Part shown: piece after piece, positions 25,515 to 35,236 of the stretch | Position numbering within the stretch: the stretch's first letter is position 1 | Layout of the letters: every line of letters starts with the position of its first letter | Assembly: GCA_903892355.1 (NCBI GenBank) | Contig: CAITIE010000019.1 | Coordinates: 1-64,000, forward strand | Direction: 5' to 3' | Length of the DNA stretch: 64,000 bases | DNA from: an uncultured Pirellula sp. | Lineage (GTDB): Bacteria > Planctomycetota > Planctomycetia > Pirellulales > Pirellulaceae | The notes under the pieces: model-generated | What the model was told of the DNA's origin: nothing | Database searches by the model: none | The model's input: the letters and a program-made list of their open reading frames with translations, nothing else | Made by a program: the position numbers and the translations under genes

Positions 25515-27254
25515 ATGACAATCCTCGGAATCGACTTAGGTACCACGAACTCGCTGTGCGCGATCTTTGAGAAAGAGCGCCCGGTTTTGATCCCATCTCC
25601 CCACGGTCGATTCTTGACGCCCAGCGTGGTCGCTCGATTGGACGATGGGCAGATACTCGTTGGGGATGCAGCCAAAGAGTTGCGGATCACTAAGCCCGAG
25701 TGTTGCGTGTCGCGATTTAAGCGATGGATGGGAACTCAAGAGTCGGTGCAGTTGGGCAAGCAGTCATTCACTGCACCGGAGCTCTCCAGCTTTGTGCTGC
25801 GTTCGCTCAAGTCAGATGCCGAGAAGTACTTGGGGCATCCTGTCTCGAAAGCGGTTATCACCGTACCCGCTTACTTCAATGATCTCCAGCGTCGAGCAAC
25901 GCGTTTTGCGGGAGAGTTAGCGGGTCTGGAGGTCGCACGAGTGATCAATGAACCCACCGCGGCAGCATTGACCTACGGTTTCTATGATCGCGATCTTCGC
26001 AAGAAACTTATGGTGATCGATTTGGGTGGGGGGACGTTTGACGTGACCATCATGGAGGTCTTCGAACGGATGCTTGAAATCATTTCATCATCTGGTGAAA
26101 GCATGCTCGGTGGAGAGGATTTTACCGATCGCATGGCAGCCAATGTGCTAATGAAGTACGGCCTGCAGTCAGAGGTTGTGGAGCATAAACATCCACTGCA
26201 ATTCGCGCGATTAAAACAGAAATGTGAATCCGCCAAGCTCCAGCTGCTCGCCTCTGAGACCGTATCGATCGGATTGCCCGACGAAAACGGGAATATGGAT
26301 CCAACAAAGCCTTCGGTTTCCGTACATCGAGAGGAATTTGCGAAGTGGATGGAGCCATTGCTTGGCCGTCTCATGCGTCCCATCGAAAGGGCTCTTCGGG
26401 ATGCGAATCTGGAGGTGAGCCAACTCGATGAGGTTCTGCTGGTAGGAGGTGCTACTCGAATGGATTGCCTCCGACACTTCCTCACGGATCAATTGCAGCG
26501 AACGCCTTTATGTGAATACAACCCCGACGAAGTGGTTGCTATGGGAGCGGCCATTCAAGCGGCGCTGATTGAGGAGAACGCCGCCGTGGAAGATATGGTC
26601 ATGACAGACGTTTGTCCGCACACGCTAGGGATTGAGATCAGCAAATACCTCGGCGGTCAGTTCCTCCCAGGTTACTTCGAACCCGTCATACATCGCAACA
26701 CGACTATCCCTGTGTCCAAGGAGAAAACATTTGAAACGGTTGCAGCCAATCAAACCGAAGTTCTCGTTCGTGTCTTCCAAGGGGAGGGGCGGCGTTCAGC
26801 AGACAATCTGCTGCTCGGTGAGTTAAAGGTTGACGGTATTCCGCTCGGTCCTGCTGGGACCTCCTTTGATGTGCGGTTTTCTTACGATCCCAGCGGTATC
26901 CTCGAAGTGGAGGTAGTCATTGGAAAAACAGGTAAATCGCGCCGAGCGGTCATCGCACATCCTGAAACGAAGATGGATACAGCTCAGATCGATTTGATTG
27001 TTCGGAAACTGCAGCAGATCAAGTTCTATCCGCGTGACTTGGTCGAGAATCAGTTTTTGTTGAGTTACTCCGAACAGCTTTTGGGAGATTTGCCTGGAGG
27101 ATTAAGAGAGGAGCTCAATGGTTTGATGGATGTCTTCGAGGATTCTATGCGGAGAGGGGATCCGGATTACTTTGAGCAAGCGAAACAGCAATTGCTGTTT
27201 TGGCTCAGCAGTCGTGGCTTTCCGTTCGATGGAGGACCCAGTGCTGGAACCTAG
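25515..27254 (+). CDS. Hsp70-family chaperone (DnaK/HscC-like)
   Basis: A 579-residue protein from ATG 25515 (TTG 25497 rejected). The actin-like ATPase domain has G-I-D-L-G-T-T-N-S (phosphate 1), [18 protein letters not shown] (connect) and D-L-G-G-G-T-F-D-V (phosphate 2), then L-V-G-G-A-T-R-M. The substrate domain follows, but the C-terminal lid is short and there is no acidic E-E-V-D-type or Gly-rich tail, so the length (about 60 less than DnaK) fits HscC-like specialised chaperones rather than the main DnaK. The next gene overlaps its end by 26 bases, and a J-like membrane protein follows, so it probably works with dedicated partners at the membrane. Confidence 0.92.
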   Translation: MTILGIDLGTTNSLCAIFEKERPVLIPSPHGRFLTPSVVARLDDGQILVGDAAKELRITKPECCVSRFKRWMGTQESVQLGKQSFTAPELSSFVLRSLKSDAEKYLGHPVSKAVITVPAYFNDLQRRATRFAGELAGLEVARVINEPTAAALTYGFYDRDLRKKLMVIDLGGGTFDVTIMEVFERMLEIISSSGESMLGGEDFTDRMAANVLMKYGLQSEVVEHKHPLQFARLKQKCESAKLQLLASETVSIGLPDENGNMDPTKPSVSVHREEFAKWMEPLLGRLMRPIERALRDANLEVSQLDEVLLVGGATRMDCLRHFLTDQLQRTPLCEYNPDEVVAMGAAIQAALIEENAAVEDMVMTDVCPHTLGIEISKYLGGQFLPGYFEPVIHRNTTIPVSKEKTFETVAANQTEVLVRVFQGEGRRSADNLLLGELKVDGIPLGPAGTSFDVRFSYDPSGILEVEVVIGKTGKSRRAVIAHPETKMDTAQIDLIVRKLQQIKFYPRDLVENQFLLSYSEQLLGDLPGGLREELNGLMDVFEDSMRRGDPDYFEQAKQQLLFWLSSRGFPFDGGPSAGT

Positions 27255-27840
27255 GCAATTGACTGACTCGCAGAAGCAATTCGTTCGTAGCATGCTTACT
27301 TTAGACTCAGGATCCTGGGCCACGGTTGGAGTTTCGTGTCTCGAATCCTTTCGCAGTGGTTCTAACGTCGCGGTATCCAAGGACTCACCCAGGATTTCGA
27401 TACAACCCGGGGCGTCTGATCGAGATTCCGATTCTGTACCCCAGTCTGAAGAGCTGGTGCGGCTGATCGAATCGTGCAAAACTCATTTCTGGAGCGACGA
27501 CGCTGAGCCATGGTTTCAGCGACTCTCGGAAGCCAATTTTAGAAATGCACCGGAACTGAAGGGAAGCGCGAAGCGATTGCAAACTTGGTTTTCGTCGCGC
27601 GCGAAGATTGTTGAGCTCGCGAATACCATGGGGCAACAATCGCTTGCATCGAAAATAAAGACAATGGCAACCATGTCGGCGTCGGAGCTAGCAGCGGTAA
27701 AAACGGAAATCGCGAAGCAGCGCCCCCGATGGTTCCTGGGAGGCTACCGAAAGCAAGCTATTCGCATAAAGTCGCTGCAACCTGAGGTGTACGCCTTGGA
27801 CCCAGCTTGGTTTGATGATCTGATCGCCAATCGTCCCTGA
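27229..27840 (+). CDS. Unknown protein coupled to Hsp70 gene
   Basis: A 203-residue protein, mostly helical and soluble, with no signal peptide or membrane helix. It starts inside the end of the Hsp70 gene (26-base overlap), at an ATG giving M-E-D-P-V-L. The most distinctive segment is W-F-L-G-G-Y-R-K-Q near residue 170, preceded by Lys/Ala-rich helices. I do not recognise a family. Position between an Hsp70 and a J-like protein suggests a client-specific or nucleotide-exchange-type cofactor; this is inference from context only. No metal or catalytic motif is visible. Confidence 0.7.
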   Translation: MEDPVLEPRQLTDSQKQFVRSMLTLDSGSWATVGVSCLESFRSGSNVAVSKDSPRISIQPGASDRDSDSVPQSEELVRLIESCKTHFWSDDAEPWFQRLSEANFRNAPELKGSAKRLQTWFSSRAKIVELANTMGQQSLASKIKTMATMSASELAAVKTEIAKQRPRWFLGGYRKQAIRIKSLQPEVYALDPAWFDDLIANRP

Positions 27841-27865
27841 GATCCAATGCCGCGAAGTCTATGTA

Positions 27866-29566
27866 ATGACTGAATCTTCAGAATCCCCCCATCAGGAACC
27901 GCCGTGGCATTTTCTTCCTCGCTTTCCCCGAAAATTCTTCGGCTTGGAACCTGAAGCCACTCGAGAGCACTTGAAACACGCGTATAGCGTTTTGATTCGC
28001 AAGTACAAACCGGAGAGGTTTCCTGAGGAGTTCAAGCGGATTCGTGCGGCGTTCGAGCAAGTCGATCGTGAAATGCGGGAGGGGAAGTTCGTAGATTCTG
28101 AAGCTGGTACCGAACCGTTCAACGATGATGATCTATGGTTCACCTACCCTGTCTACTCAGAGAATGTAAACGGAGATTCCGTAGGGAGGCCAGGTAGCTT
28201 CGAAAATCAGCAAGCGTCGGCCTTGCAGCGAATCGAAGTGAATGATCCGGAGGCGTGGTATGCGGAAGTCTCGAGGAAAGCGATTAAACTGCCTTATGAC
28301 TACTACACGTTAGCGGTATTGTCCCAGGTCGTTGCGTCACCCGCCAAGGGCTTTGTCGATTGGATCGCGGAGGGGGCATTGTGCTACCCCCAAAACCAAC
28401 CGATTGGTGAATTGCTGGAGGCGTTTTTCGAGCGTGTCGAGGTGAGCGCCGACGAAGCTGCTGGAATGCTGCTTCGCTTGGCCGTAACGATTCCTTCGAG
28501 TTCGTATTACCTTTTGACGGAACCACTTTGGCAACGCTATGCATTGTTGGAATCTTGGGATAAGTTTCAATCGGTTCTCGCATCGGTCGAACGCTGTCTA
28601 GATGGGAAAGAGAAGCGGCATCGGACGGCGTTCATGATTTGTCTCATGCGGCGAGTCATGTGGCGTGCGCCGTTGGAGTGGTTGCAAGAGCAAAGGGAAT
28701 GGATCGAAGAAGGGCGAGATCCGATACCGAGTCATTTAGAGATCGATCATGAGATCAATTGCAAGATCATCGCGTTGCGCGATCGATTCGTTGAACGGTT
28801 GCAGAATGGTCCTTATGGACGGCATATTCTCGAATGTATCCGGGGTTTTTGTGAGGAAAGCGAATGGGAGGCGGCTACCAAGATTTGTGATTGCCAGTTT
28901 GAAATCGCTACTCATCCACAAGAATTCCTTCGAGAGTTTGAGTTCCGTCTCGAGGAGGATACTCAATGGAGTCATGGCTGGCAGTTGATTTGTTGGTTGG
29001 TGCAGGGCAAGCTCTCTGCTCAGGGTAGGGTAGCTAATAGTCGATTTGAACTGGAGTCTGTCGCGGAGATGATGCAGAGTATAAATAAGAGGTTTCCAAG
29101 AGTTGTCGAATTGAACATTGCTCTGCGAAATATCGCCGCTCTTTCATTGTTTCTGATGGGTTCTGTATTTATTCTGATCGTTGGCATCGCCATATCGACG
29201 ATGTTGTCGACCCAAATCTTCGGCCTTGCGAGCGCAGCGTTTTATTTGATTCCGGTCGGTGTGATGGTTTCAGGTGTGGTTGTTATCCTGTGGTCGCTGT
29301 GGCCCTTGGGTGCCCGATGGAGTGCATGGGCGTTGGTGCCTTACATGAAGAGACGAACCAGTCAAGAATACCGGGCGAGTTGGCGGTTTCACGTCGCTAG
29401 ATCTATGCAGGTTTTGGTACGCCCGTATTTTCAATATGTAGAAACAGTCCAACAGGTGACTCGCGATAAACGATTCGAGAGATCGCCGTCGTCTTGGTTG
29501 CCGATATTCATGGCGAATGATTTGGGGTTGATGCTGTACTGTGCTGCAGTACCCTTTGCGCGTTAA
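27866..29566 (+). CDS. Membrane-anchored J-domain-like protein lacking the HPD motif
   Basis: A 566-residue protein. Residues 22-70 resemble a J domain: F-F-G-L-E-P-E-A-T-x-x-H-L-K-H-A-Y-x-x-L-I-R-K-Y, then P-E-E-F-K-R-I-R-A-A-F-E-Q-V. At the loop where true J domains have H-P-D, this one has Y-K-P-E-R-F, so normal stimulation of Hsp70 would not be expected. The middle (about 100-410) is a helical region, perhaps repeats. Two or three membrane helices lie around residues 420-490, followed by an 80-residue cytoplasmic tail with an aromatic, basic start. It lies in the Hsp70 operon, 25 bases after the preceding stop. J-like assignment is by pattern, not by search. Confidence 0.7.
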   Translation: MTESSESPHQEPPWHFLPRFPRKFFGLEPEATREHLKHAYSVLIRKYKPERFPEEFKRIRAAFEQVDREMREGKFVDSEAGTEPFNDDDLWFTYPVYSENVNGDSVGRPGSFENQQASALQRIEVNDPEAWYAEVSRKAIKLPYDYYTLAVLSQVVASPAKGFVDWIAEGALCYPQNQPIGELLEAFFERVEVSADEAAGMLLRLAVTIPSSSYYLLTEPLWQRYALLESWDKFQSVLASVERCLDGKEKRHRTAFMICLMRRVMWRAPLEWLQEQREWIEEGRDPIPSHLEIDHEINCKIIALRDRFVERLQNGPYGRHILECIRGFCEESEWEAATKICDCQFEIATHPQEFLREFEFRLEEDTQWSHGWQLICWLVQGKLSAQGRVANSRFELESVAEMMQSINKRFPRVVELNIALRNIAALSLFLMGSVFILIVGIAISTMLSTQIFGLASAAFYLIPVGVMVSGVVVILWSLWPLGARWSAWALVPYMKRRTSQEYRASWRFHVARSMQVLVRPYFQYVETVQQVTRDKRFERSPSSWLPIFMANDLGLMLYCAAVPFAR

Positions 29567-29620
29567 TTGCGATGTGGAATCCCGGGCGGGCGTTGGGTTT
29601 TTGATGGGGGAGTATCAAGG

Positions 29621-30442
29621 TTGGATCGAAATACAGGATGGATAGACACGCATGCTCATTTAGCCGATGAGGCGTTCTCGGAAAGACTCGAAGAGGTTCT
29701 TTCGCGAGCGATGGTGGCGAGAGTCACGCGGATACTATGTGTTGGGGTGGATGCGGGCGCATCCGCGTCTGCGGTCTCGTTGGCCAGTCGTATCGGTGGC
29801 GAGAAAATGCCAGCGGTTTGGGCATCGGTGGGTATCCATCCCAATTACGCACATCAAGAGCGACCGGGAGATTGGGAATCGATTGTTGCATTGACCACTA
29901 ATTCCCATGTCGGCGGTTCCCGTGTGTGCGCACTGGGCGAGACGGGGCTTGATCGGTATTGGGACGATTGCCCATTTGAGGTTCAGAAAAAGAATTTCAC
30001 TCGGCATTGGGAGTTAAGTCGTAGTACGGGCTTGCCGGTCATCATTCATTCTCGCGATTGCGATGCGGAAATGCTCGATGCGCTACGCAATGAATACAAG
30101 CATGGTGAGCTTCGAGGAGTGATGCACTCGTTTTCGAGCACTCTCGAGGTCGCTCTCGAGTGTGTGGCGATGGGTTTGTACATCAGTTTTTCGGGGATGC
30201 TGACCTATAAGAAGAACGATGTACTTCGAGATGTAGCGGCAAAGATTCCAGAGGATAGGTTGTTGGTCGAGACCGATTGCCCGTATCTGAGTCCGGAGCC
30301 CAAGCGGGCTACGCGGCCCAATGAACCGTCGCTGATGGTGCACACCGGAGAGGTGCTCGGAAAAGTTCGGGGTTGGACTATCGCCGAGACGGCCGAGAGA
30401 ACAACGGCAAACGCGTTGCGTCTCTTCTCAAAGATGCGATAG
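29621..30442 (+). CDS. TatD-family metal-dependent hydrolase
   Basis: A 273-residue protein from TTG 29621, which has G-G-G-G-G-A-G about eight bases upstream; a TTG at 29567 adds 18 weak residues. TatD proteins are TIM-barrel metal enzymes with DNase or related activity. Metal ligands are visible: D-T-H-A-H (H-x-H) at the N-terminus, A-L-G-E-T-G-L-D with the bridging Glu, P-V-I-I-H-S-R-D, M-H-S-F, and L-V-E-T-D-C-P-Y with the final Asp. All are intact, so it should be active. It follows the J-like protein by about 50 bases and may share its transcript, although family members are usually housekeeping genes. Confidence 0.93.
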   Translation: MDRNTGWIDTHAHLADEAFSERLEEVLSRAMVARVTRILCVGVDAGASASAVSLASRIGGEKMPAVWASVGIHPNYAHQERPGDWESIVALTTNSHVGGSRVCALGETGLDRYWDDCPFEVQKKNFTRHWELSRSTGLPVIIHSRDCDAEMLDALRNEYKHGELRGVMHSFSSTLEVALECVAMGLYISFSGMLTYKKNDVLRDVAAKIPEDRLLVETDCPYLSPEPKRATRPNEPSLMVHTGEVLGKVRGWTIAETAERTTANALRLFSKMR

Positions 30443-30537
30443 CCAAGAGTGCGGGGCGTTTCTCAATCGATCCGGTCGATTGCATCGCTCGTGCCAATAT
30501 CGCTCCCGCGTGTCTAAACCGCTTAACGATCGTATGA

Positions 30538-33051
30538 TTAACGCATTTTGGCTTTGTCGATCATCTCGGTTTCGAAGCCGTTGGGGGCGATCTCCCATGG
30601 CACCCAAGCCAGCGAGACGCCTTTGATTTTCGTGTCCGATTTACGGAGTGGGATTTCGACGGCTTCGAGTTCGAGGCTTTCGGCGGCGAACATGCGTGAA
30701 ACGCGCTCTACATCTTCTTGGCACTCCCGTTCCATGTCGTCTTTCTGGCGGAGCAGATCTTCGAGCGATTCCTGCGCGCGATCGATGTCCCCTTGTTTGT
30801 TCGACGCGCGCGAGAGATCACGCATGCCTGCGGTGGTGCTGCCGCGCCGTCCACCGCCGAGGAGGGAACCTAGGATCGATGTGCCGATATTGACCCATCC
30901 ATCCATTTGCTTGGCTTTGGCCTCTTGGACGTACTTGTCCAGTTTTTGCTCCGCCGCGAGAACCTTGGCCTTGAGCGTTCGGAACTTGTCGTCGTACTTG
31001 CTCCGAACCTTATCCATTTCCTTATCGCGAGCGTCGCGAGCGGCTTGGGAAAGCTCGATACGTGCTTCAAACTCTTGCAGACCAGGAGCGGTCGTTTGCT
31101 TAATCGCTTTGCAGGAGTAGACCATGCATTTTTCGTGGCGGAAAAGGTACTCCGCGAGTTCTTTTTCCCACGCCTTGTAATTCTTCGGAGAGAGGAGTTC
31201 CGCGGGCGGTTCTTCGAATTGGAAGAGTTGCGGAGGGGATTGGTCCGTTTGAAATTCGTCGGGATTGAGTTCGTCGGAAAAATCCCAAACTTGGTCGGGG
31301 ACAGAGCCATCGATATGGCGAAGGAGAGTGATGTCCTTCCAATGATCGACGTTGCTTGCGGCGCGGACGAAGTGGACGCTAGCGGAAGCGAGGAGAGCCG
31401 GTTTGAGGAGACCGCGAGATTGCGGGCGTAGGGACGTGAGGGGAAGAAGGATCTTTTCTTCGATCCCCGCTGGGATGATTGGACGCGAGGATTTAGGGGT
31501 AGATGCCGGTTGGCTCGCCTTTGGTGTTGGCGCAGAGATCGAGTCGGTAGTGGGTGAGGGGTGTGTCGGCTCCGGCGTGTTCGATTTGTTCTCTTTACCG
31601 CTTATTGCTTCGCGGTAGGGGGCCATCAAGGTGGAGATATCTTTGCGGGAGAGTGGTCCGCGGAGGTAGGAGAATGCCCAACGGGTGTGGAACAGGGTAG
31701 GTGCGTTTTCGTTGGCATTGTTTAGCACAAAGACCCGGGGCTGGATCGCGCTGAGGAGTTTGTCCATCGCCTTGCGATCGAGCGATGCACCTTGTTGGGC
31801 AGCGGCACCTTCGAGTCCATCGAGGACGCGATCTTTGTCCCGTTGAGTTTGGAGTCGACCGAGGAACCAGGTCCCCATGTTGGAGAGGCCTTTGTAATCG
31901 AGATCGACCGGATTTTGGGTGGCCAGAACAATGCCGAGTCCGAAGGCTCGAGCTTGTTTCAGCAGCGTCATCATCGGTTTCTTGCTCGGTGGATTCGAAG
32001 TCGGAGGGAAATATCCGAAGACTTCGTCCATGTAGAACAAGGCTCGAAGGGCACCGGTACCCGACTGGGTCCTCATCCAGGAGAGAAGTTCATTGAGGAG
32101 GATGGTGACAAAGAACATCCGTTCGCTGTCGTTGAGGTGAGCGATCGAGATGATCGAGATCTTTGCTCGTCCTTTTTCGTCATATAGCAATTGATTGATC
32201 TCGAGCGATTGGCCTTGCATCCATCCTGCGAAGGCGGGGGAAGCCATCAGGTTGTTCAGGGACATGGCGAGTTTGGCCCGTTCGCTGGCGGGGTAAAAAG
32301 ATTCTATATCGATCACACCGATCTTCTTGATGGGAGGTGTTTGGATCGAGCGGATCATTTCCTCCATCGAGAGGTCGTTTCCTTTTTCCCACGCGTCCTT
32401 GAGTATGTTGGAGACGAGGATGTGTTCTCGGCTGGTAAGTGGGTCAGCGTTGATGCCTAGGAGGGAGAGCAGGCCTGACGAAGCGCTTGAGATTTGGTCG
32501 CGGAGCAGTTCGTCGTCTTCGCGGACCTCGTCGCTAGGAGCGTCGAAGCTTCTCAGGACGGTGAGTGGTACACCAACGTTGCTGCCTGGAGTGTAGATCA
32601 CCTTTGGGATAGCTGCGAAATCCTTGAGTGACTCCGGGGCGACTTGCCAGTCGTTCAGTCCCTTGGTCCAGCTGGCAGCGCTCTTTTCCGCGATCTTTTT
32701 GCGCAGTTCGCTATCGGTCAGGGATGCGTCCTCTCCGGCGAGTTTCGCGCGACCTTCGGCGAGGTCGACCCATGGTTCAAAATCCGCGGGTTTAAGTTCC
32801 GGGAAGGCAAGGAGGAGATTGCCGAGATCTCCTTTGGGATCGATGCATAGGATCGGGATGTTGTCGATGGCGGCTTCTTCGAGCAAGCTGATGCAGAGGC
32901 CTGTCTTTCCGCTGCCGGTCATCCCAACACAGATCGCGTGGGTGGTCAAATGTTTTGACTGGTAGTGGACTTGGGTGGGCTGTACTTTCGTTTCGACCTC
33001 GTATTCTTTGCCGAGGTAAAAGCTGCCGGGAATATTGTGGACAGGTTCCAT
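30538..33051 (-). CDS. HerA/VirB4-type P-loop ATPase with C-terminal coiled coil
   Basis: An 837-residue protein. Residues 30-80 carry G-M-T-G-S-G-K-T (Walker A, 43-50) followed by I-D-P-K-G-D-L-G-N-L, a hallmark of HerA/FtsK-like ATPases that grip DNA or peptide. Walker B is A-L-F-Y-M-D-E with D342-E343, and A-T-Q-N-P-V-D-L after it is the usual sensor region. Residues about 490-530 are a Pro/Ser/Thr linker. Residues 660-800 contain long charged helices, interrupted near 725 by a Gly-rich G-S-L-L-G-G-G-R-R-G segment; this resembles a coiled-coil oligomerisation region. HerA family ATPases pump DNA or work with nucleases, but no NurA or nuclease is adjacent. It ends the five-gene reverse-strand series and follows the small P-loop NTPase by 102 bases. 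Confidence 0.85.
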   Translation of the reverse strand: MEPVHNIPGSFYLGKEYEVETKVQPTQVHYQSKHLTTHAICVGMTGSGKTGLCISLLEEAAIDNIPILCIDPKGDLGNLLLAFPELKPADFEPWVDLAEGRAKLAGEDASLTDSELRKKIAEKSAASWTKGLNDWQVAPESLKDFAAIPKVIYTPGSNVGVPLTVLRSFDAPSDEVREDDELLRDQISSASSGLLSLLGINADPLTSREHILVSNILKDAWEKGNDLSMEEMIRSIQTPPIKKIGVIDIESFYPASERAKLAMSLNNLMASPAFAGWMQGQSLEINQLLYDEKGRAKISIISIAHLNDSERMFFVTILLNELLSWMRTQSGTGALRALFYMDEVFGYFPPTSNPPSKKPMMTLLKQARAFGLGIVLATQNPVDLDYKGLSNMGTWFLGRLQTQRDKDRVLDGLEGAAAQQGASLDRKAMDKLLSAIQPRVFVLNNANENAPTLFHTRWAFSYLRGPLSRKDISTLMAPYREAISGKENKSNTPEPTHPSPTTDSISAPTPKASQPASTPKSSRPIIPAGIEEKILLPLTSLRPQSRGLLKPALLASASVHFVRAASNVDHWKDITLLRHIDGSVPDQVWDFSDELNPDEFQTDQSPPQLFQFEEPPAELLSPKNYKAWEKELAEYLFRHEKCMVYSCKAIKQTTAPGLQEFEARIELSQAARDARDKEMDKVRSKYDDKFRTLKAKVLAAEQKLDKYVQEAKAKQMDGWVNIGTSILGSLLGGGRRGSTTAGMRDLSRASNKQGDIDRAQESLEDLLRQKDDMERECQEDVERVSRMFAAESLELEAVEIPLRKSDTKIKGVSLAWVPWEIAPNGFETEMIDKAKMR

Positions 33052-33153
33052 GGTTGGTATCAGAGAAGTGTTAGGTGCAGGCCGAGTTCCAGGGCATCCA
33101 AAAGGAACATCGGAGGTGAGGGCTGAACCGTGTCCGGATGCCTGAGCACAAGT

Positions 33154-33792
33154 TTAGCGTCCGTTATTTTGAGCGTCGACCGTATCGCGCCACCAATCGT
33201 ACATATCGAACAGAGACTCCCTTAAATTGCTGCCATGGCGATCACGGGAAGTTTTCCACGCGTCGGATTGGAGCAGTTCATTGAACTTAGCGGTGTTTTC
33301 TGCCTGCAGGAGCATCGACAGCACATGCTGTTCGATTTGAGTGTCGATGGATGTTTCCCAGAGTGTGTTGAAGGACGCGTGCTTCTGGTGGGTAGTGATC
33401 AGCAGTCTGCACGTTTGGGCGGATGCGAAGCGGGTTAGGGTACGCTGCATCCAAAAACGGAATTGTTCGAATCCATCGATGGCGAGCAGTCGGTTTTTGG
33501 GGAGTTGCCGAATCGCGAACCACCATCGAGGCAATTTTGAGGTGCTGGAATCGAGACGCAGGAGTGAGTTCGCGGGGAATGCGTTACGGAGGTTTGGGTT
33601 GGATAGCAGATGCGCGATCAGCGTCGATTTCCCGGAGCCGTGTGGGCCGACGATGGCCCAGCGAAATGATTTCTGGGACATCAGTTGGTTGGACAGAGAA
33701 TCCAACGAGTGCGGGGCGGGGAAGAAGAAAGGGATTTGCCCAGGCGCAAAATGGCGGGTGGCGAATGGGTTGGACGAGGGGGAGCGGGTCAT
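33154..33792 (-). CDS. Small P-loop NTPase
   Basis: A 212-residue protein with Walker A G-P-H-G-S-G-K-S-T at 49-57 and a Walker B strand L-L-A-I-D-G-F-E-Q near residue 100. L-L-I-T-T-H near residue 135 is a sensor-like strand, as in AAA/ABC-like ATPases. There is no ABC signature and no membrane segment. Its ATG overlaps the stop of the preceding gene (A-T-G-A at 33789-33792), so the two are translationally coupled. Function is unknown. In this operon it could be the switch that controls the membrane complex encoded upstream. Confidence 0.8.
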   Translation of the reverse strand: MTRSPSSNPFATRHFAPGQIPFFFPAPHSLDSLSNQLMSQKSFRWAIVGPHGSGKSTLIAHLLSNPNLRNAFPANSLLRLDSSTSKLPRWWFAIRQLPKNRLLAIDGFEQFRFWMQRTLTRFASAQTCRLLITTHQKHASFNTLWETSIDTQIEQHVLSMLLQAENTAKFNELLQSDAWKTSRDRHGSNLRESLFDMYDWWRDTVDAQNNGR

Positions 33793-34160
33793 ACCTCGCG
33801 GGTGATGGTGCCCAGATAGAAGGGTTGCTGGGCCATCAGTTCCGTACCGTCACTGAAGTAGAACCGCACGCGCACGCACCAAGAAATCTTGAGCAGTTTG
33901 CCTTCGTAGGATAGGGGCGACATGGGGAGTGGGCAGGAGAGTTTTTGAGCGATGGACCAATCGATCGATGCGAGTGAGTTTCCGGTGAGGCGCTGGAAGA
34001 AATGGACGCCGAGATCTTCGGATCCTTTGCCTTCGGTGATCCAAACAACCGAGGACTCAACTGCGACGATGGATGCGTGATCTACGTTGACCACTCGATA
34101 TTCAAACTCGAGGGAGTCACCCGGCATGTAGGTTGGTTGCAAACCGAGCAAACGGATCAT
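33789..34160 (-). CDS. Small beta-rich protein, unknown function
   Basis: A 123-residue protein. I start it at ATG 34160, which overlaps the TGA of the upstream gene as A-T-G-A; frames further upstream run through the neighbour and are unlikely. The sequence is all short beta strands, for example P-G-D-S-L-E-F-E-Y-R-V and W-C-V-R-V-R-F-Y-F-S-D-G, ending in F-Y-L-G-T-I. A sandwich fold (arrestin- or Ig-like) fits, though I cannot assign a family. Its end is coupled in the same way to the P-loop NTPase. No signal peptide is present, so it is probably cytoplasmic. Confidence 0.72.
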   Translation of the reverse strand: MIRLLGLQPTYMPGDSLEFEYRVVNVDHASIVAVESSVVWITEGKGSEDLGVHFFQRLTGNSLASIDWSIAQKLSCPLPMSPLSYEGKLLKISWCVRVRFYFSDGTELMAQQPFYLGTITREV

Positions 34161-35215
34161 GACACAGCTGTCGTTCGGCTGATTCGGCTTTGTGGATAAA
34201 CCACTACGGGGAAACTTCGGGAGTACGATGGCCATCGGTTTGCCTCTCCATCGACAATGATTTTCCAATGGATAGCGTTGTGCAAGCTTTGGAATGAATG
34301 CATCGCATCCCGAGGGATTGAGAACTCGCATTCGATTCGAAGGGGGTATCCCCAATCGATGCGGTCGCGACCATGGGTGGCGATGACCTGGGTGAAGACG
34401 GTTTGCCTTTCCGTCCTCACATCGGTGCCGAAATGATAAGTACTTTCTTCCTCGCAAACTAGTCGAACTGAGATTTTCTTGATGACTAATCGTCCGTACT
34501 GGATGACTTCGAGTTTGCACGAGTCGCCGGGAACGAGGGGAAGTTCTTCGACTTCGACGATGGTTGAGCCGATTCCGAGGGTCCGAATAAAGGATCGGAA
34601 GAAGAGTTGTGCCGATCGGACAGCTACGTAAATACCGGGAATCAACAATAGCAGCAATTGGTAAGGGATTTTGCCGCGCAGCATGCTTTCGATAGCGAAG
34701 ACCACAAAAACGGCGATCATGGCGTTCCATGCCATGGCGAACACCCCCATCGCGAGAAGGGCACCATTTTCAGGGATCTGGCTTGGGAGTCGGTAGGCTA
34801 GTTTTGCGCCTGGGCTGTCGGTGAAGAGGTGGAGGTCGGGTACCGTGGGTGGAAGGATGCTCTTGGCTTTCCGGATCATCGGTTCGGGGACGATGCTCCG
34901 TTGGGCGAGTACTTCACGGTGTTCGTCGCTGGTAACGACCTTGAGAACGCGGTACCAGAAGCCGACGGTGCCCATGACGACGAACGAAAGGGAAACACCG
35001 AGAAAGAGCCAAAACCCGTAACCGATCCGGATCACTTGGGTGCTTGGGGACATGAGTTGCCAAGCGATCAAGGTGGTGGAGGAGAGAACTCCGAAGAGAA
35101 AAAAGGCCGCGAAGAATAGGGCTTCACCGAGCGAGCCGATGAACCACCAGCCGGTCATCCGCCCGCCCCGCTTCTTTCCCCACAGCCTTAGATTAGCTCG
35201 CCACTTCGTTTTCAT
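34157..35215 (-). CDS. Membrane protein with beta-rich C-terminal domain
   Basis: A 352-residue protein with four hydrophobic helices, at about 25-50, 65-90, 155-175 and 185-205. The cytoplasmic tail (residues 215-340) is beta-rich: P-G-D-S-C-K-L-E-V, I-K-K-I-S-V-R-L-V-C-E-E-E, F-S-I-P-x-D-A-M-H-S-F, I-H-W-K-I-I-V-D-G-E. The S-F-x-x-x-x-N-x-I-x-W motif with P-x-x-x-x-x-x-F-x-V-V-V-Y-P recalls arrestin/Spo0M-type domains; this is a pattern resemblance only. It overlaps the next gene by four bases and follows the TlpA-like gene by 21 bases. It probably anchors the small beta protein and NTPase at the membrane. Confidence 0.78.
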   Translation of the reverse strand: MKTKWRANLRLWGKKRGGRMTGWWFIGSLGEALFFAAFFLFGVLSSTTLIAWQLMSPSTQVIRIGYGFWLFLGVSLSFVVMGTVGFWYRVLKVVTSDEHREVLAQRSIVPEPMIRKAKSILPPTVPDLHLFTDSPGAKLAYRLPSQIPENGALLAMGVFAMAWNAMIAVFVVFAIESMLRGKIPYQLLLLLIPGIYVAVRSAQLFFRSFIRTLGIGSTIVEVEELPLVPGDSCKLEVIQYGRLVIKKISVRLVCEEESTYHFGTDVRTERQTVFTQVIATHGRDRIDWGYPLRIECEFSIPRDAMHSFQSLHNAIHWKIIVDGEANRWPSYSRSFPVVVYPQSRISRTTAVS

Positions 35216-35236
35216 TGGCAGCAGTGTAACCGCGGC

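Noticed and set aside
30538..33051. HerA-type ATPase as a type IV secretion or conjugation gene
   Set aside because: No relaxase, pilin or other transfer gene is present in the window.
33789..34730. Longer 313-codon version of the small beta protein
   Set aside because: It would run through the membrane-protein gene; the ATG overlapping that gene's TGA is the better start.
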